Source: Hymenobacter sediminis
GTDB taxonomy: Bacteria; Bacteroidota; Bacteroidia; Cytophagales; Hymenobacteraceae
Assembly: GCF_003231285.1 (NCBI RefSeq)
Contig: NZ_QKNS01000001.1
Location: 868,001 to 932,000, forward strand
Reading direction: 5' to 3'
DNA length: 64,000 nucleotides
Position 1 is the stretch's first letter; every line of letters begins with the position of its first letter. Under the pieces are notes generated by a model. That model searched no databases and was not told where the DNA came from. It was given only the letters and a program-made list of their open reading frames with translations. Positions 40,277 through 48,771 of this stretch are shown piece by piece. The position numbers were made by a program, and so were the translations under genes.

Positions 40277-41107
40277 ATGGAAAATCAAAGTGTAGTTCGT
40301 CGTCAGCGCCTTAAGCGCCGGGCACGCCGGCTAACCCGACGTCTGCTGCCCTTCGTAGCTTCTTTGTTTCTGGCTACTCCTTTGGCGGCGCCGGTAGCAA
40401 AGTCTAAGGCTGCTACTACCAGTTCGTCGCGCCAGGCAGCGACACCGGTGGTTGCCCCGACGGCTGTTTATAATCAACGCCTCCACGACCTATATCAGGA
40501 TCTGGGGGTAGAGCAGCAGGGCCTGCGCTTTGAGGTGTTTGAGAAGGCTATGACGGGCTACCTCAACCTGGAAAGCGAGGGCAAGCTGAGTGCCAAGCAA
40601 TTGCTGACTGTGGTAGATTTTAGTCTGCCTTCCACCGAAAAGCGCCTGTGGGTGCTGGACTTGGCCGCGAAGCAGGTAAAGTTTCACACGCTGGTAGCAC
40701 ACGGCCATAACTCCGGCGAAAACATGGCGACGAACTTCTCCAACGAGAATGAGTCGAACATGAGCAGCCTGGGTTTCTACGTAACTCAAGGCGAATACAC
40801 CGGCAAGCATGGCCGCTCCCTGAAGCTGACTGGGGTAGATGAAGGCTATAACACCAATGCCTTGTCGCGGGCGGTGGTGATGCACGGCGCCGAGTACGTA
40901 AGCGAGGACTTTATCCGGCAGTATGGCCGTTTGGGCCGGAGCTTGGGTTGCCCTGCGTTGCCCATGGACCAGAAAGATGCCATTATTGAAGCTGTAGGCG
41001 GCCAAACCTGCTTGTTCCTGAATGGCCCCGATGCGCAATACTCCTCGAAGTACCTGAACCAAGACGTTGCCATGAGCAAGCTGCTCGGCGAAACGCACAT
41101 GATTTAA
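40277..41107 (+). CDS. L,D-transpeptidase catalytic-domain exported protein (YkuD_2-like), copy 2
   Basis: 276 residues from ATG 40277 (GTG 40241 also in frame). A basic n-region and a hydrophobic stretch (LLPFVASLFLATPLAAPVA) suggest a signal peptide or anchor; there is no lipobox, unlike copy 1. The domain matches copy 1 block by block: LWVLDLAAKQVKF, VAHGHNSGE, GKHGRSLKLTGVDEGYNTNA, VVMHGAEYVS (His) and SLGCPALPM (Cys). It is a tandem duplicate that has diverged in targeting. A strong bidirectional terminator follows. Confidence 0.84.
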   Translation: MENQSVVRRQRLKRRARRLTRRLLPFVASLFLATPLAAPVAKSKAATTSSSRQAATPVVAPTAVYNQRLHDLYQDLGVEQQGLRFEVFEKAMTGYLNLESEGKLSAKQLLTVVDFSLPSTEKRLWVLDLAAKQVKFHTLVAHGHNSGENMATNFSNENESNMSSLGFYVTQGEYTGKHGRSLKLTGVDEGYNTNALSRAVVMHGAEYVSEDFIRQYGRLGRSLGCPALPMDQKDAIIEAVGGQTCLFLNGPDAQYSSKYLNQDVAMSKLLGETHMI

Positions 41108-41115
41108 GGTTTCTG

Positions 41116-41169
41116 AACCTGAACATAAAAGCCCGCCCGGTAATCCGGGCGGGCTTTTATGTTCAGGTT
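41116..41169. terminator. 25-bp perfect inverted repeat, bidirectional terminator
   Basis: 41116-41140 is exactly complementary to 41145-41169 with a TAAT loop; the central GCCCGCCCGG/CCGGGCGGGC stem has AAAA/TTTT flanks on both sides. It lies between convergent genes and can serve both. Confidence 0.92.
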
Positions 41170-41180
41170 GGGGGTAGTAC

Positions 41181-42248
41181 TTACAGCTTCACGCCAAACT
41201 TGGTGCCTACGGTTTCCAAGTCTCTCAGCACCGGCTCCAGCAGCGGAATACCCTCCAGCAGCCGATGCCCCGACATTTCCCGCTCCGGGTCGCCGGGAAT
41301 GAGCACCTGCTGGCCTTCTGTAGCGCGGGCGTTGCGGAAGGTGGTAATCCAGTTGTCCATGTGGGCCTTGAACTCGGCGGCCGGGCGGAAGGCATCTACC
41401 CGCATGGCCCCGAAGAAGTGGCCCAGGCCTTCACCCACGGGGTTAGCTGAGGGTTGCAGGAAGGCCACAAAAGGGGGCACCCAGGGCCCGTAGTTGGCGC
41501 CGCTGAGTACGGCCGAGAAAATATCGACTACAGCACCTAGGCCGTAGCCTTTATGTGAGCCAGTAGCGCCACCGAGGGGTAGCAAGGCCCCGCCATTTTT
41601 TACCGCATTGGGGTCCGTGGAGCCTACCCCGGCCGCATCCTGGGCCCAGCCTTCGGGGATGGGAATATTTTTGCGTTGGGCAATTTCGAGCTTGCCATTG
41701 GCCGCCGTGGTGGTAGCCATATCTAGCACAAAGTCGGGCTGGTCGCCAGCGGGTACGGCTACGGCAATAGGGTTAGTGCCTAGCAGCCGCTCCAGGGAGT
41801 AGGTAGGCGCCACTAAGGGCGAGGCATTGGTCATGGCTACGCCAATCATGTCGTGGGCCAGGGCTTTCATGGCGTGGTAGCCGGCAATACCGAAGTGGTT
41901 GGAATTCTTCACTGATACCCACCCGGTGCCTACCTGCCGGGCCTTCTCCAATGCCACCTCCATGGCCTTGGGCCCCACTACCAGGCCCAAGCCCCCGTCG
42001 CCATCTACTACGGCCGTGCTGGGCGTTTCGTAGGTGACGCCCACGCGCGGGGTAGCGTTGATGCGGCCGGCTTCCCAGAGGCGTACATACCCAACCAGGC
42101 GCGCTACGCCGTGCGAGTCGATGCCGCGCAAATCGGCGGAAAGCAGGGTTTCAGTGGCAAGCGTTGCGTCCTCATTGGAGCAGCCTATGCCTTTGAAAAC
42201 AGATTCCGTGAAGGTGAAAAGCTGGGTATAGGGGAGGGTTGTCGTCAT
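41181..42248 (-). CDS. Ldh family oxidoreductase (malate/L-lactate dehydrogenase type)
   Basis: 355 residues from ATG at 42248 (the frame is open to 42299). This is the NAD(P)-dependent LDH2/MDH2 family, unrelated to classic Rossmann malate dehydrogenases. Signature: LLSADLRGIDSHGVARL (active-site His), VGTGWVSVKNSNHFGIAGYH, GTNPIAVAVPAGDQPDFVLD and GSHKGYGLGAVVDIFS. Substrates in the family include malate, lactate, ureidoglycolate and sulfolactate, so the true one is open. It lies 107 nt downstream of the transglutaminase gene on the same strand and may be part of that operon. Confidence 0.88.
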   Translation of the reverse strand: MTTTLPYTQLFTFTESVFKGIGCSNEDATLATETLLSADLRGIDSHGVARLVGYVRLWEAGRINATPRVGVTYETPSTAVVDGDGGLGLVVGPKAMEVALEKARQVGTGWVSVKNSNHFGIAGYHAMKALAHDMIGVAMTNASPLVAPTYSLERLLGTNPIAVAVPAGDQPDFVLDMATTTAANGKLEIAQRKNIPIPEGWAQDAAGVGSTDPNAVKNGGALLPLGGATGSHKGYGLGAVVDIFSAVLSGANYGPWVPPFVAFLQPSANPVGEGLGHFFGAMRVDAFRPAAEFKAHMDNWITTFRNARATEGQQVLIPGDPEREMSGHRLLEGIPLLEPVLRDLETVGTKFGVKL

Positions 42249-42355
42249 GAGGAGGGGTAGGGATTGGGCCCGGAAACTGATGGGAAAGAAGGCGCCCACG
42301 GAGGCTGTTCTCCGCTGGCGCCTTCATCATGGCCCAAACTTACACCATCCGAATT

Positions 42356-43357
42356 TTACTGCTGCTGTTGCATCTGCATTTGCATTTGCATTTGGAGCTC
42401 CAGGTGGCGGCGGTAGGAGTTGACGGCGGCGGGCTTATCCTTTACCTCATAGGTGTAGCTGGGCTCCTGGGGCAGCGCCACTAGGCTCCCTGACTTCCCG
42501 CTTTCAATATGCACCGACACATCGAGGCGGTGGGAGCTGGTGCCTTTGTAGGTGCCTTTCACGGGGGTGCAATCGGGGAAGTTACGGCCAATAGCCAGGC
42601 GTACGTGCCCATCATTGACGATGCAGTTGTTAGTAGGGTCGAGGCCCAGCCAGCCGTAGTACGGAATGTAGGCCTCCACCCAAGCGTGGGTAGCGCCCGA
42701 GCCCCGCACACCTTCCCGATCAGGACACACGTAGCCGCTCACGTAGCGTGCCGGAATGCCTACTATCCGCAGCATGGCCAGCAGCATGTGGGCAAAATCC
42801 TGACAAACGCCTGCTTTTAGCTGCCAGATTTCCTCGGCCGGCGTTTCTATGTTGGTAACCCCTTGCCGGTACTGGAAATTGTCGTACACGTATTCCGAGA
42901 GCACCAGAGCATTTTTGAGGGGCTTATCGGAACGGTTTACCAGTTGATCGAGGGTAGCCTTCAGATTCTGCGCCGAAGCGAAGCACTCCTCGCACAGAAA
43001 GTCGATAAAGGTGGGGTCGTGGTGGATTTCCTGTAAGTGCTGCCACTGCTGCTCGGCGGGCTGCTCGTCCATCGGAAACTGAATGGGATGCGTCACCACA
43101 TCCTTCGTCGACTCGATAACCAGCACAGTATGCGGTTCCAGCACCGTGAAAATGCCTACTGTGTTGCCGAAGTAATCGGTGTAGTTGCTGATGGGGGTGT
43201 CGTGCGTGATGCCCGAATCGTGGGAAATAGTTACCTCGTGGCCGATTACCTCCAGTCGGTCGTCCTCGAGGGGGTAGAGCATGACCTGGTTGACGCAGTC
43301 GATTACCTCGGCCGCGTAGGTATAGCGCGTGATGTGCTTGATGTTGTAGGCAGGCAT
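42356..43357 (-). CDS. Transglutaminase family protein
   Basis: 333 residues. The N-terminal beta-rich part (residues 1-90, HITRYTYAAEVIDCVNQVML) is the bacterial transglutaminase-like N domain. The core has the papain-like triad: Cys in LKAGVCQDFAHML (near 184), His in GSGATHAWVEAYI (near 224), Asp in WLGLDPTNNC (near 239). It may act as an amidase/protease or a transamidase. Oddly, the C-terminus ends in an MQMQMQ/QQQQ run encoded by GCATTT repeats (plus strand 42361-42392). It follows the alpha-E gene by 10 nt in a conserved gene set. Confidence 0.92.
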   Translation of the reverse strand: MPAYNIKHITRYTYAAEVIDCVNQVMLYPLEDDRLEVIGHEVTISHDSGITHDTPISNYTDYFGNTVGIFTVLEPHTVLVIESTKDVVTHPIQFPMDEQPAEQQWQHLQEIHHDPTFIDFLCEECFASAQNLKATLDQLVNRSDKPLKNALVLSEYVYDNFQYRQGVTNIETPAEEIWQLKAGVCQDFAHMLLAMLRIVGIPARYVSGYVCPDREGVRGSGATHAWVEAYIPYYGWLGLDPTNNCIVNDGHVRLAIGRNFPDCTPVKGTYKGTSSHRLDVSVHIESGKSGSLVALPQEPSYTYEVKDKPAAVNSYRRHLELQMQMQMQMQQQQ

Positions 43358-43367
43358 GAGCGTAGGA

Positions 43368-44303
43368 TTAGCTTCTTCCGAAGTAATATTTACCGAAGGC
43401 CACGGCTACATCGAGCAGCTCCTGGCGGGTTTCCAGCAGAAAATCGTTGAGCTGCTCCGGCTCCGCCGCCGAAACGGTGCTGTACTTGACGTGGTTGGCC
43501 AGGCGGCCCACCATAAACTCCAGCCGCTCGTAGCTTTCCGGCAGGCTGTCGGCCCGCAGGCGCTCGAAGTACCAGCTGAGCCGGCTTAGGCAGGAGGAAA
43601 GTGAGTGGGCGAAATGGCTGTTGTGGAGCACAAACTGCAGCACGCTGTCGGGGTTGAAATTGCCGCGGTAGGTTTTCAGATACAGCTCGTGGCCGAACAG
43701 AGAGTGTAGCAGGTAGCGCAGTTCGGGCGCATCCAGGCCGCTGGTCATAGAATCGGCATTGTTGGCCCACCGGATGCGCAGAATGTCGGTGGTTTGCAGA
43801 GCCCGCTCCAGCAGGCGGCCCATGGTGAGGTAGCCGTAGCCCTCGTCGCGGGGCATGGTGTTCTGCACGGCCCCGGTAAACACCAGCCCGTGCCGCATCA
43901 GCGCATCAATCCCCGACATCGGGTCGCCGTACCGGATTTGCTGGGCTATTTCCTCGCTCCGAATGGCGTGGTAATAGTCATTTAGGCACTGCCATACGTC
44001 GCGGGTAATGTGGTCCTGGGCCGAGCGGGCGTTTTCGCGGGCCTGCAGCACGTTGTTGTATGCTGAGGCATCGTTATGCTTATCCAGAATAAGATGCGCC
44101 AGTACCCGCGCCGTGTCGCCTTCCGTGGCGGCCAGTTCTTCCGCCGACAAATGGCCATAGCTGTACAACACCGGGCGCCAGCTGAAGTCGTGCGGACTGT
44201 CCTGGGAAGCCTGGTAATAAATGCGGATAACCTGCAACATGGCTTGGGTGCGTTCCATGTAGCGGGCCAGCCAATAAATCGTATCTGCAACGCGGCTAAG
44301 CAT
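43368..44303 (-). CDS. Alpha-E domain-containing protein (DUF403)
   Basis: 311 residues, all-helical by composition. The N-terminus MLSRVADTIYWLARYMERTQ is the hallmark of the alpha-E family, named for its helices and a conserved Glu. FHRSGR- or kinase-type motifs are absent. Its biochemical role is unknown; members are almost always encoded with a circularly permuted ATP-grasp and a transglutaminase, as here, which implies a joint function in peptide ligation or modification. It lies between those two genes. Confidence 0.92.
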   Translation of the reverse strand: MLSRVADTIYWLARYMERTQAMLQVIRIYYQASQDSPHDFSWRPVLYSYGHLSAEELAATEGDTARVLAHLILDKHNDASAYNNVLQARENARSAQDHITRDVWQCLNDYYHAIRSEEIAQQIRYGDPMSGIDALMRHGLVFTGAVQNTMPRDEGYGYLTMGRLLERALQTTDILRIRWANNADSMTSGLDAPELRYLLHSLFGHELYLKTYRGNFNPDSVLQFVLHNSHFAHSLSSCLSRLSWYFERLRADSLPESYERLEFMVGRLANHVKYSTVSAAEPEQLNDFLLETRQELLDVAVAFGKYYFGRS

Positions 44304-44515
44304 GCGGGGAAAGTTGAAATAGTGAAGGAGTGCTTGAATGAGCGAGGTAGTGAACGATGGATGAGTGAAGCGGCGCTGAAGTTAGCTTTGCGTTGATGCC
44401 TGCCCAGCCAGGGTTTGCACTGGCATTGGGGGGTAGGCAAAAAATGCCTCAGCGGCAAGAGGGGCACAGACTGGGCTGCACCTGCTCAACACACTTTGCT
44501 CATCCACTCGCTTGC

Positions 44516-45964
44516 TCATTCACCTAATACCCAGGTGTCTTTGCTGCCGCCGCCCTGGGAGGAGTTAACCACCAAAGAGCCTTCCTGCAGGGCTACCCGG
44601 GTCAGGCCGCCGGGCACGATGTCGATACCACCGGGGCCGTAGAGGGCGAACGGGCGCAAATCCACGCGGCGGGGTTGGAGCACACCGTTGATGTAGCAGG
44701 GGGTAGAGGAGAGGCTGATGATAGGCTGGGCAATGAAGCTGCGGGGGTCTTCGGTAATGGCTTCCCGGAAAGCCTGCATCTGCTCCTCAGTGGCGCTGCT
44801 GCCAATGAGCATACCGTACCCACCCGACTCGTTGGTACGCTTAATCACCATTTTGTCCATGCGCTCGAACACCATGTTGCGCTGGTCTGGGTTGCTCATC
44901 TGGTAGGTGGGCACCGTTTTCAGGATGGGCTCCTCGTTCAGGTAATACCGAATCATTTCCGGCACGTAGCTGTACACGGCCTTATCGTCGGCTACGCCGT
45001 TGCCCATGGCGTTTACAATGGCTACGTTGCCTTTGCGGTAGGCTGCATAAATGCCAGGTACGCCCAGGGCGCTGTCGGGCCGGAACACCAAGGGGTCCAA
45101 GAATTCGTCATCTACGCGGCGGTAAATCACGTCCACTTGCCGCAGGCCTTTGGTGGTCTTCATGAACACATGGTGGTTGTGCACAATCAGGTCGCGGCCT
45201 TCCACCAGCTCAATGCCCATGAGGCGGGCCAGGGTCGTGTGCTCGAAATAAGCCGAGTTGTAGATGCCTGGCGAGAGTAGGACCACCGTTGGGTCGCTGA
45301 CGTGGCGGTTGCCCAGCGCCAGCAGGTTGCGGAACAATAGGTCCGGGTAGTCTTTTACGGGCTGCACATTGCTTTTGGGCAGCAAATCGGGGAAGATGCG
45401 CGAAGTAATGCTGCGGTTCTCCAGCATGTACGACACTCCCGAGGGCGTGCGCAAATTGTCTTCCAGTACATAAAACTGCCCGTCGGCGTCCCGAATAAGA
45501 TCTACGCCCGCAATGTGGGTATAGATGTCGTAGGGCACCTGCACGTTCACCATTTCCCGCAGAAACTGCGGGCAGGAGTAAATAAGAGCCGCCGGAATGA
45601 CGCCATCCTTCACGATGAACTGCTGGTGGTAGATATCCTTGAGAAAGATATTAAGCGCTAGCAACCGCTGCTTGATGCCGGCTTCAATGTGCTTCCACTC
45701 CTGGTGCTGAATAATGCGCGGGATGATATCAAAGGGAAAAATCTTCTCGATGCCTTCGCCGCTGTTGTACACCGTAAATGTGATGCCCTGGCTCATGAAC
45801 AGCTTTTTCGCTAGCTCATCCTTGCGGGTCATTTCGGCGTGGGGCAGGTTCTCAATAGCCGAAACAAAGCTGCGGTACTCCGGGCGGATGTGCTCGGCAT
45901 GGAACATCTCGTCCCAAACGTTGGGCTGCTCTTGGTAGGCGTGTAGCAGAGCGTGTTCTTTCAT
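44516..45964 (-). CDS. Circularly permuted type 2 ATP-grasp protein
   Basis: 482 residues. Recognisable parts are IPRIIQHQEWKHIEAGIKQR, GVDLIRDADGQFYVLEDNLR, the following TPSGVSYMLENR, VDVIYRRVDDEFLDPLVF, NAMGNGVADDKAVYSYVPEM and the ATP-binding-type VIKRTNESGGYGMLIG near residue 376. ATP-grasp enzymes form amide bonds through acyl-phosphate intermediates; this permuted family (DUF404/DUF407) is predicted to make peptides or peptide tags, with no firmly known substrate. First gene of the minus-strand group; 212 nt separate it from the alpha-E gene, with no terminator seen there. Confidence 0.92.
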   Translation of the reverse strand: MKEHALLHAYQEQPNVWDEMFHAEHIRPEYRSFVSAIENLPHAEMTRKDELAKKLFMSQGITFTVYNSGEGIEKIFPFDIIPRIIQHQEWKHIEAGIKQRLLALNIFLKDIYHQQFIVKDGVIPAALIYSCPQFLREMVNVQVPYDIYTHIAGVDLIRDADGQFYVLEDNLRTPSGVSYMLENRSITSRIFPDLLPKSNVQPVKDYPDLLFRNLLALGNRHVSDPTVVLLSPGIYNSAYFEHTTLARLMGIELVEGRDLIVHNHHVFMKTTKGLRQVDVIYRRVDDEFLDPLVFRPDSALGVPGIYAAYRKGNVAIVNAMGNGVADDKAVYSYVPEMIRYYLNEEPILKTVPTYQMSNPDQRNMVFERMDKMVIKRTNESGGYGMLIGSSATEEQMQAFREAITEDPRSFIAQPIISLSSTPCYINGVLQPRRVDLRPFALYGPGGIDIVPGGLTRVALQEGSLVVNSSQGGGSKDTWVLGE

Positions 45965-46413
45965 GGTGGGTAGGGTAGGAAGGGGCGGTTTCGGCGCGCA
46001 TTTTTGCTCTTATCATTACCTACGGTTAAGGAAATATGAAGTTGTATTTTATTGATAGGTAGGATAGCCGGTGTCGCTTAGTGGCTCATACTCACAGCTA
46101 ATGATTTAGCTGAAAAATTCTTAGAGTTAAATAGCAGTTGAGCTTACTGAAACTAGCGTAGCTGGGCAGTAAAGGCTATTTAAATACTGCATCTGTCAGC
46201 TTTCTAGCAGAGGTGTAAATGAACCAGGGCGGACTTATCTACTCTTGAGCTTCGCTCGTGTAGTATAGCTTGGTTTGGATATTAGTAAGTTGTGGAGGTT
46301 AGTGAATTTGTGGTCTTCCCGCCAGAAGCTAAACCAGAACCTATCCACCACCTCTGCGTTTGACTGGGCTTGATGCCCCTAGGTGGGGGTAGCAGTTGAC
46401 GGGAGAAATTGGT
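45965..46413. other. Divergent intergenic region, 449 nt
   Basis: Separates the ATP-grasp gene (minus) and the metallopeptidase gene (plus). It is more AT-rich than its surroundings (46010-46310). Only a small CTAC..GAGC-TTC-GCTC..GTAG hairpin (46239-46263) and a poor -7 candidate TAGCTTGG (46266-46273) were found. No gene is convincing. Promoters for both directions should lie here. Confidence 0.4.
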
Positions 46414-47505
46414 ATGAAACTCTTTAAGTGCACCCACTGCGGGCAGTTGGTTTATTTTGAAAACACGCACTGCGAGCGGTGCCACTCCCCCTTGGGCTTT
46501 GATGCACAGCAGCAGCAACTAGTGGCGCTGGAGCCACGCCAAGAACAGCGTTTTGTCCTCTATGGGCACTCCAATGAGTCTTTGTACAGCTATTGCGCCA
46601 ACCACGCGCATGAGGTCTGCAACTGGCTGGTGCCGGCGGGCAGCCATACCGAGTTTTGCGTGGCCTGCCAGCTTAATCGTACCATTCCGAAGCTAACGGA
46701 GCCCGGCCACATAGCCCGCTGGCAAGAGCTGGAAAAAGCCAAGCACCGGCTGGTGTTTAGCTTGCTGCAACTTGGCCTGCCGGTCATCAGCAAAACCGAA
46801 AACGAGGAAACAGGTCTGGCTTTCGACTTTCTGGCCAACGAGCAAAAGCCCGAAGGCGAGAAGGTAATGACCGGCCACGACAATGGGCTCATCACCATCA
46901 ACATTGCGGAAGCCGACTCCGTGGAGCGCGAAATGGCCCGCAAGTCAATGGATGAGGTGTACCGCACGGTGCTGGGCCACTTCCGCCACGAGGTAGGCCA
47001 CTACTATTGGGAGCGGCTTATTGAGCACACCAACTGGCTGGCAGAATACCGGCAGTTGTTCGGTGATGAGCAGGAAGATTACGGCGAGGCACTGAAAAAA
47101 CACTACGACCAAGGCCCACCCGCCGATTGGGCCGAGCACTACATCAGCGCTTACGCTACCACGCACTCCTGGGAAGATTGGGCCGAAACCTGGGCCCACT
47201 ACCTCCACATTATGGATACGCTGCAAACCGCCTACGCCTTCGGCCTCAGCGTAAACCCGCGCCGGGCTACCGATGAGCAGAACCTTGACGCTGCCATTAC
47301 AGAGGACCCTTACGGAGTAGCCGACTTCAACCGCGTGATGGAAATGTGGCTACCCCTCTCATTTGCCATGAATAGCCTGAACCGCAGCATGGGCCAGCCT
47401 GATTCCTACCCCTTCATTATTGCGCCCGACGTGGTGCGCAAGCTGGACTTCATTCATCGGGTGTGCCGCCAGGCCAAGGCCGACGGTATGAAGACGGCTG
47501 CTTGA
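46414..47505 (+). CDS. Zinc-ribbon putative metallopeptidase (DUF2248-like)
   Basis: 363 residues from ATG 46414 (TTG 46396 is also in frame). The N-terminus has two zinc-ribbon-type halves: FKCTHCGQLVYF with CERCHSPLG, then a Cys/His cluster around YCANHAHEVCNWL and FCVACQLN. The catalytic motif is HFRHEVGHYYW (HExxH near residue 191), with WEDWAETWAHYLH near 255-265 as probable third-ligand region. It fits the putative zinc-binding metallopeptidase family often encoded near ATP-grasp/alpha-E/transglutaminase genes, which are divergent here. Substrate unknown. Confidence 0.88.
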   Translation: MKLFKCTHCGQLVYFENTHCERCHSPLGFDAQQQQLVALEPRQEQRFVLYGHSNESLYSYCANHAHEVCNWLVPAGSHTEFCVACQLNRTIPKLTEPGHIARWQELEKAKHRLVFSLLQLGLPVISKTENEETGLAFDFLANEQKPEGEKVMTGHDNGLITINIAEADSVEREMARKSMDEVYRTVLGHFRHEVGHYYWERLIEHTNWLAEYRQLFGDEQEDYGEALKKHYDQGPPADWAEHYISAYATTHSWEDWAETWAHYLHIMDTLQTAYAFGLSVNPRRATDEQNLDAAITEDPYGVADFNRVMEMWLPLSFAMNSLNRSMGQPDSYPFIIAPDVVRKLDFIHRVCRQAKADGMKTAA

Positions 47506-47600
47506 GTTAGCAGGGCGGGGTAGGGAAGTAGAGGTAAGGTGCGACTTTGTTTTAAAAGCTACGCCTAATTCAAATTTCCGAGGTGGTATAGGACCCAAAT

Positions 47601-47646
47601 TAAAACCCCGTTTCTCTTCTGATCTGAGGAGAGAAACGGGGTTTTA
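47601..47646. terminator. Bidirectional terminator
   Basis: TAAAACCCCGTTTCTC (47601-47616) with GAGAAACGGGGTTTTA (47631-47646), extended inward by four more pairs. It lies between the convergent metallopeptidase and ppx genes. Confidence 0.92.
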
Positions 47647-47664
47647 GTCTGCAGCTTGAACCAA

Positions 47665-48621
47665 CTATTTTTCCAGCATTTCGGCCAGCAGGCCTTCTTT
47701 GAGAGCGTAGGCCGAAGTTTGGATGTGGGTGATGCCAGTCATCTTCAGCACGAAGTCAATCAGCACAGAGGCCACGACTAGCATATCGGCGCGCATGGGT
47801 AGGATGCCCGGCAGGGCCACGCGCTGCTCATGGTTGAGGCTAAGCAACTGCTGGTAGCTGCGTTGGAAGCTTTCCAGAGCTAACTCGGTGCGAGGCGGAA
47901 GCTCGGCTTCGGTGCGCAACTGACCCAACTGCATATCGGCCAGGCTATCGAAGCTGCCCGATGCGCCTACCACGCCTATTGGCCGAAACTCCTGCACAGC
48001 TGCCGCCAACGGAGCCAGCACCTCCGTCAGGTACTGCTGCTCCGCTGCCACCCCTTCGGGAGGGAAGACGCCACTGGGGTCCGAAAAAAACTTGTCGAGC
48101 AGCCGCTGAGCGCCAATTTCAAAGCTTTGCTTCCAGAAGATGGTGGTGGCATCGGCTATAATAAACTCTACCGAGCCGCCGCCAATGTCCATAATCAGGT
48201 GGGGCTGCGTACCCAGTGGTACGGCCCGCCGCACTCCTTTGGCAATCAACTCCGCTTCCCGCTCCCCCGGAATTACCTCCACCCGAATACCGGTTTGCTC
48301 GAAAATGGCCTGGGCCAGCGCCGGCCCGTTGCGCGTTACGCGCATAGCGCTGGTAGCCGTAGCCCGCACGTCCGTGACCTGATGCAGCTCAATTTCCTCC
48401 TTGAAACCAACCAGCGTGTGCAGCGCCCGCTCGAATGCCGCCGGCGCAATTTCTCCTTTGCTGATGCCCCCTTCGCCTAGCCGCACGCCTACCTTGGTGC
48501 GCAGCAGCGTAACGGGTTGCTGGTGGCTGGGCTCGGGTAGCTCCACAATAAGCAGGTGAAACGTATTCGTGCCCATATCAATCAGGGCCAGACGACGATG
48601 GCGAGGAGGATGCTGTGACAC
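47665..48621 (-). CDS. Ppx/GppA-type phosphatase (exopolyphosphatase)
   Basis: 318 residues from a GTG at 48621; the frame is open to 48744 but those codons run through a palindromic repeat and do not resemble the family, whose homology begins at RRLALIDMGTNTFHLLIVE. The ASKHA-fold motifs ATSAMRVTRNG, IPGEREAELIAKGV, HLIMDIGGGSVEFI and GASGSFDSLADM are present. Ppx hydrolyses polyphosphate, GppA hydrolyses pppGpp; this two-domain length fits the short Ppx class. A start other than this GTG cannot be excluded. Confidence 0.9.
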   Translation of the reverse strand: MSQHPPRHRRLALIDMGTNTFHLLIVELPEPSHQQPVTLLRTKVGVRLGEGGISKGEIAPAAFERALHTLVGFKEEIELHQVTDVRATATSAMRVTRNGPALAQAIFEQTGIRVEVIPGEREAELIAKGVRRAVPLGTQPHLIMDIGGGSVEFIIADATTIFWKQSFEIGAQRLLDKFFSDPSGVFPPEGVAAEQQYLTEVLAPLAAAVQEFRPIGVVGASGSFDSLADMQLGQLRTEAELPPRTELALESFQRSYQQLLSLNHEQRVALPGILPMRADMLVVASVLIDFVLKMTGITHIQTSAYALKEGLLAEMLEK

Positions 48622-48708
48622 GGGAATAGGTGATGGAGTGGTGAAGAAAATAATGGCAGGTGAGGAAAAATCGTGACTGCCGAAAGAGGAAAGTAACAGG
48701 TAAGAGAG

Positions 48709-48759
48709 AATAAGAAGAACGTCATGTCGAGCTTGTCGAGACATGACGTTCTTCTTATT
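48709..48759. repeat. Palindromic intergenic repeat, copy 1 (CATGTCGAG type)
   Basis: 20-bp perfect arms (48709-48728 and 48740-48759) around an 11-nt centre GAGCTTGTCGA. The core GTCATGTC-GAGCTTGTCGA-GACATGAC is identical in the copy at 51096-51134, whereas the outer arms differ. Lies between two minus-strand genes (methyltransferase and ppx) and may also terminate transcription. Confidence 0.85.
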
Positions 48760-48771
48760 TCCTACCCCCGC

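Noticed and set aside
44383..44390. TAGCTTTG on the plus strand between the ATP-grasp and alpha-E genes
   Set aside because: Matches the -7 consensus but points away from any gene on that strand; taken as chance.
48622..48744. N-terminal extension of the Ppx/GppA frame
   Set aside because: It runs through the CATGTCGAG palindrome and does not match the family; GTG 48621 is the better start.
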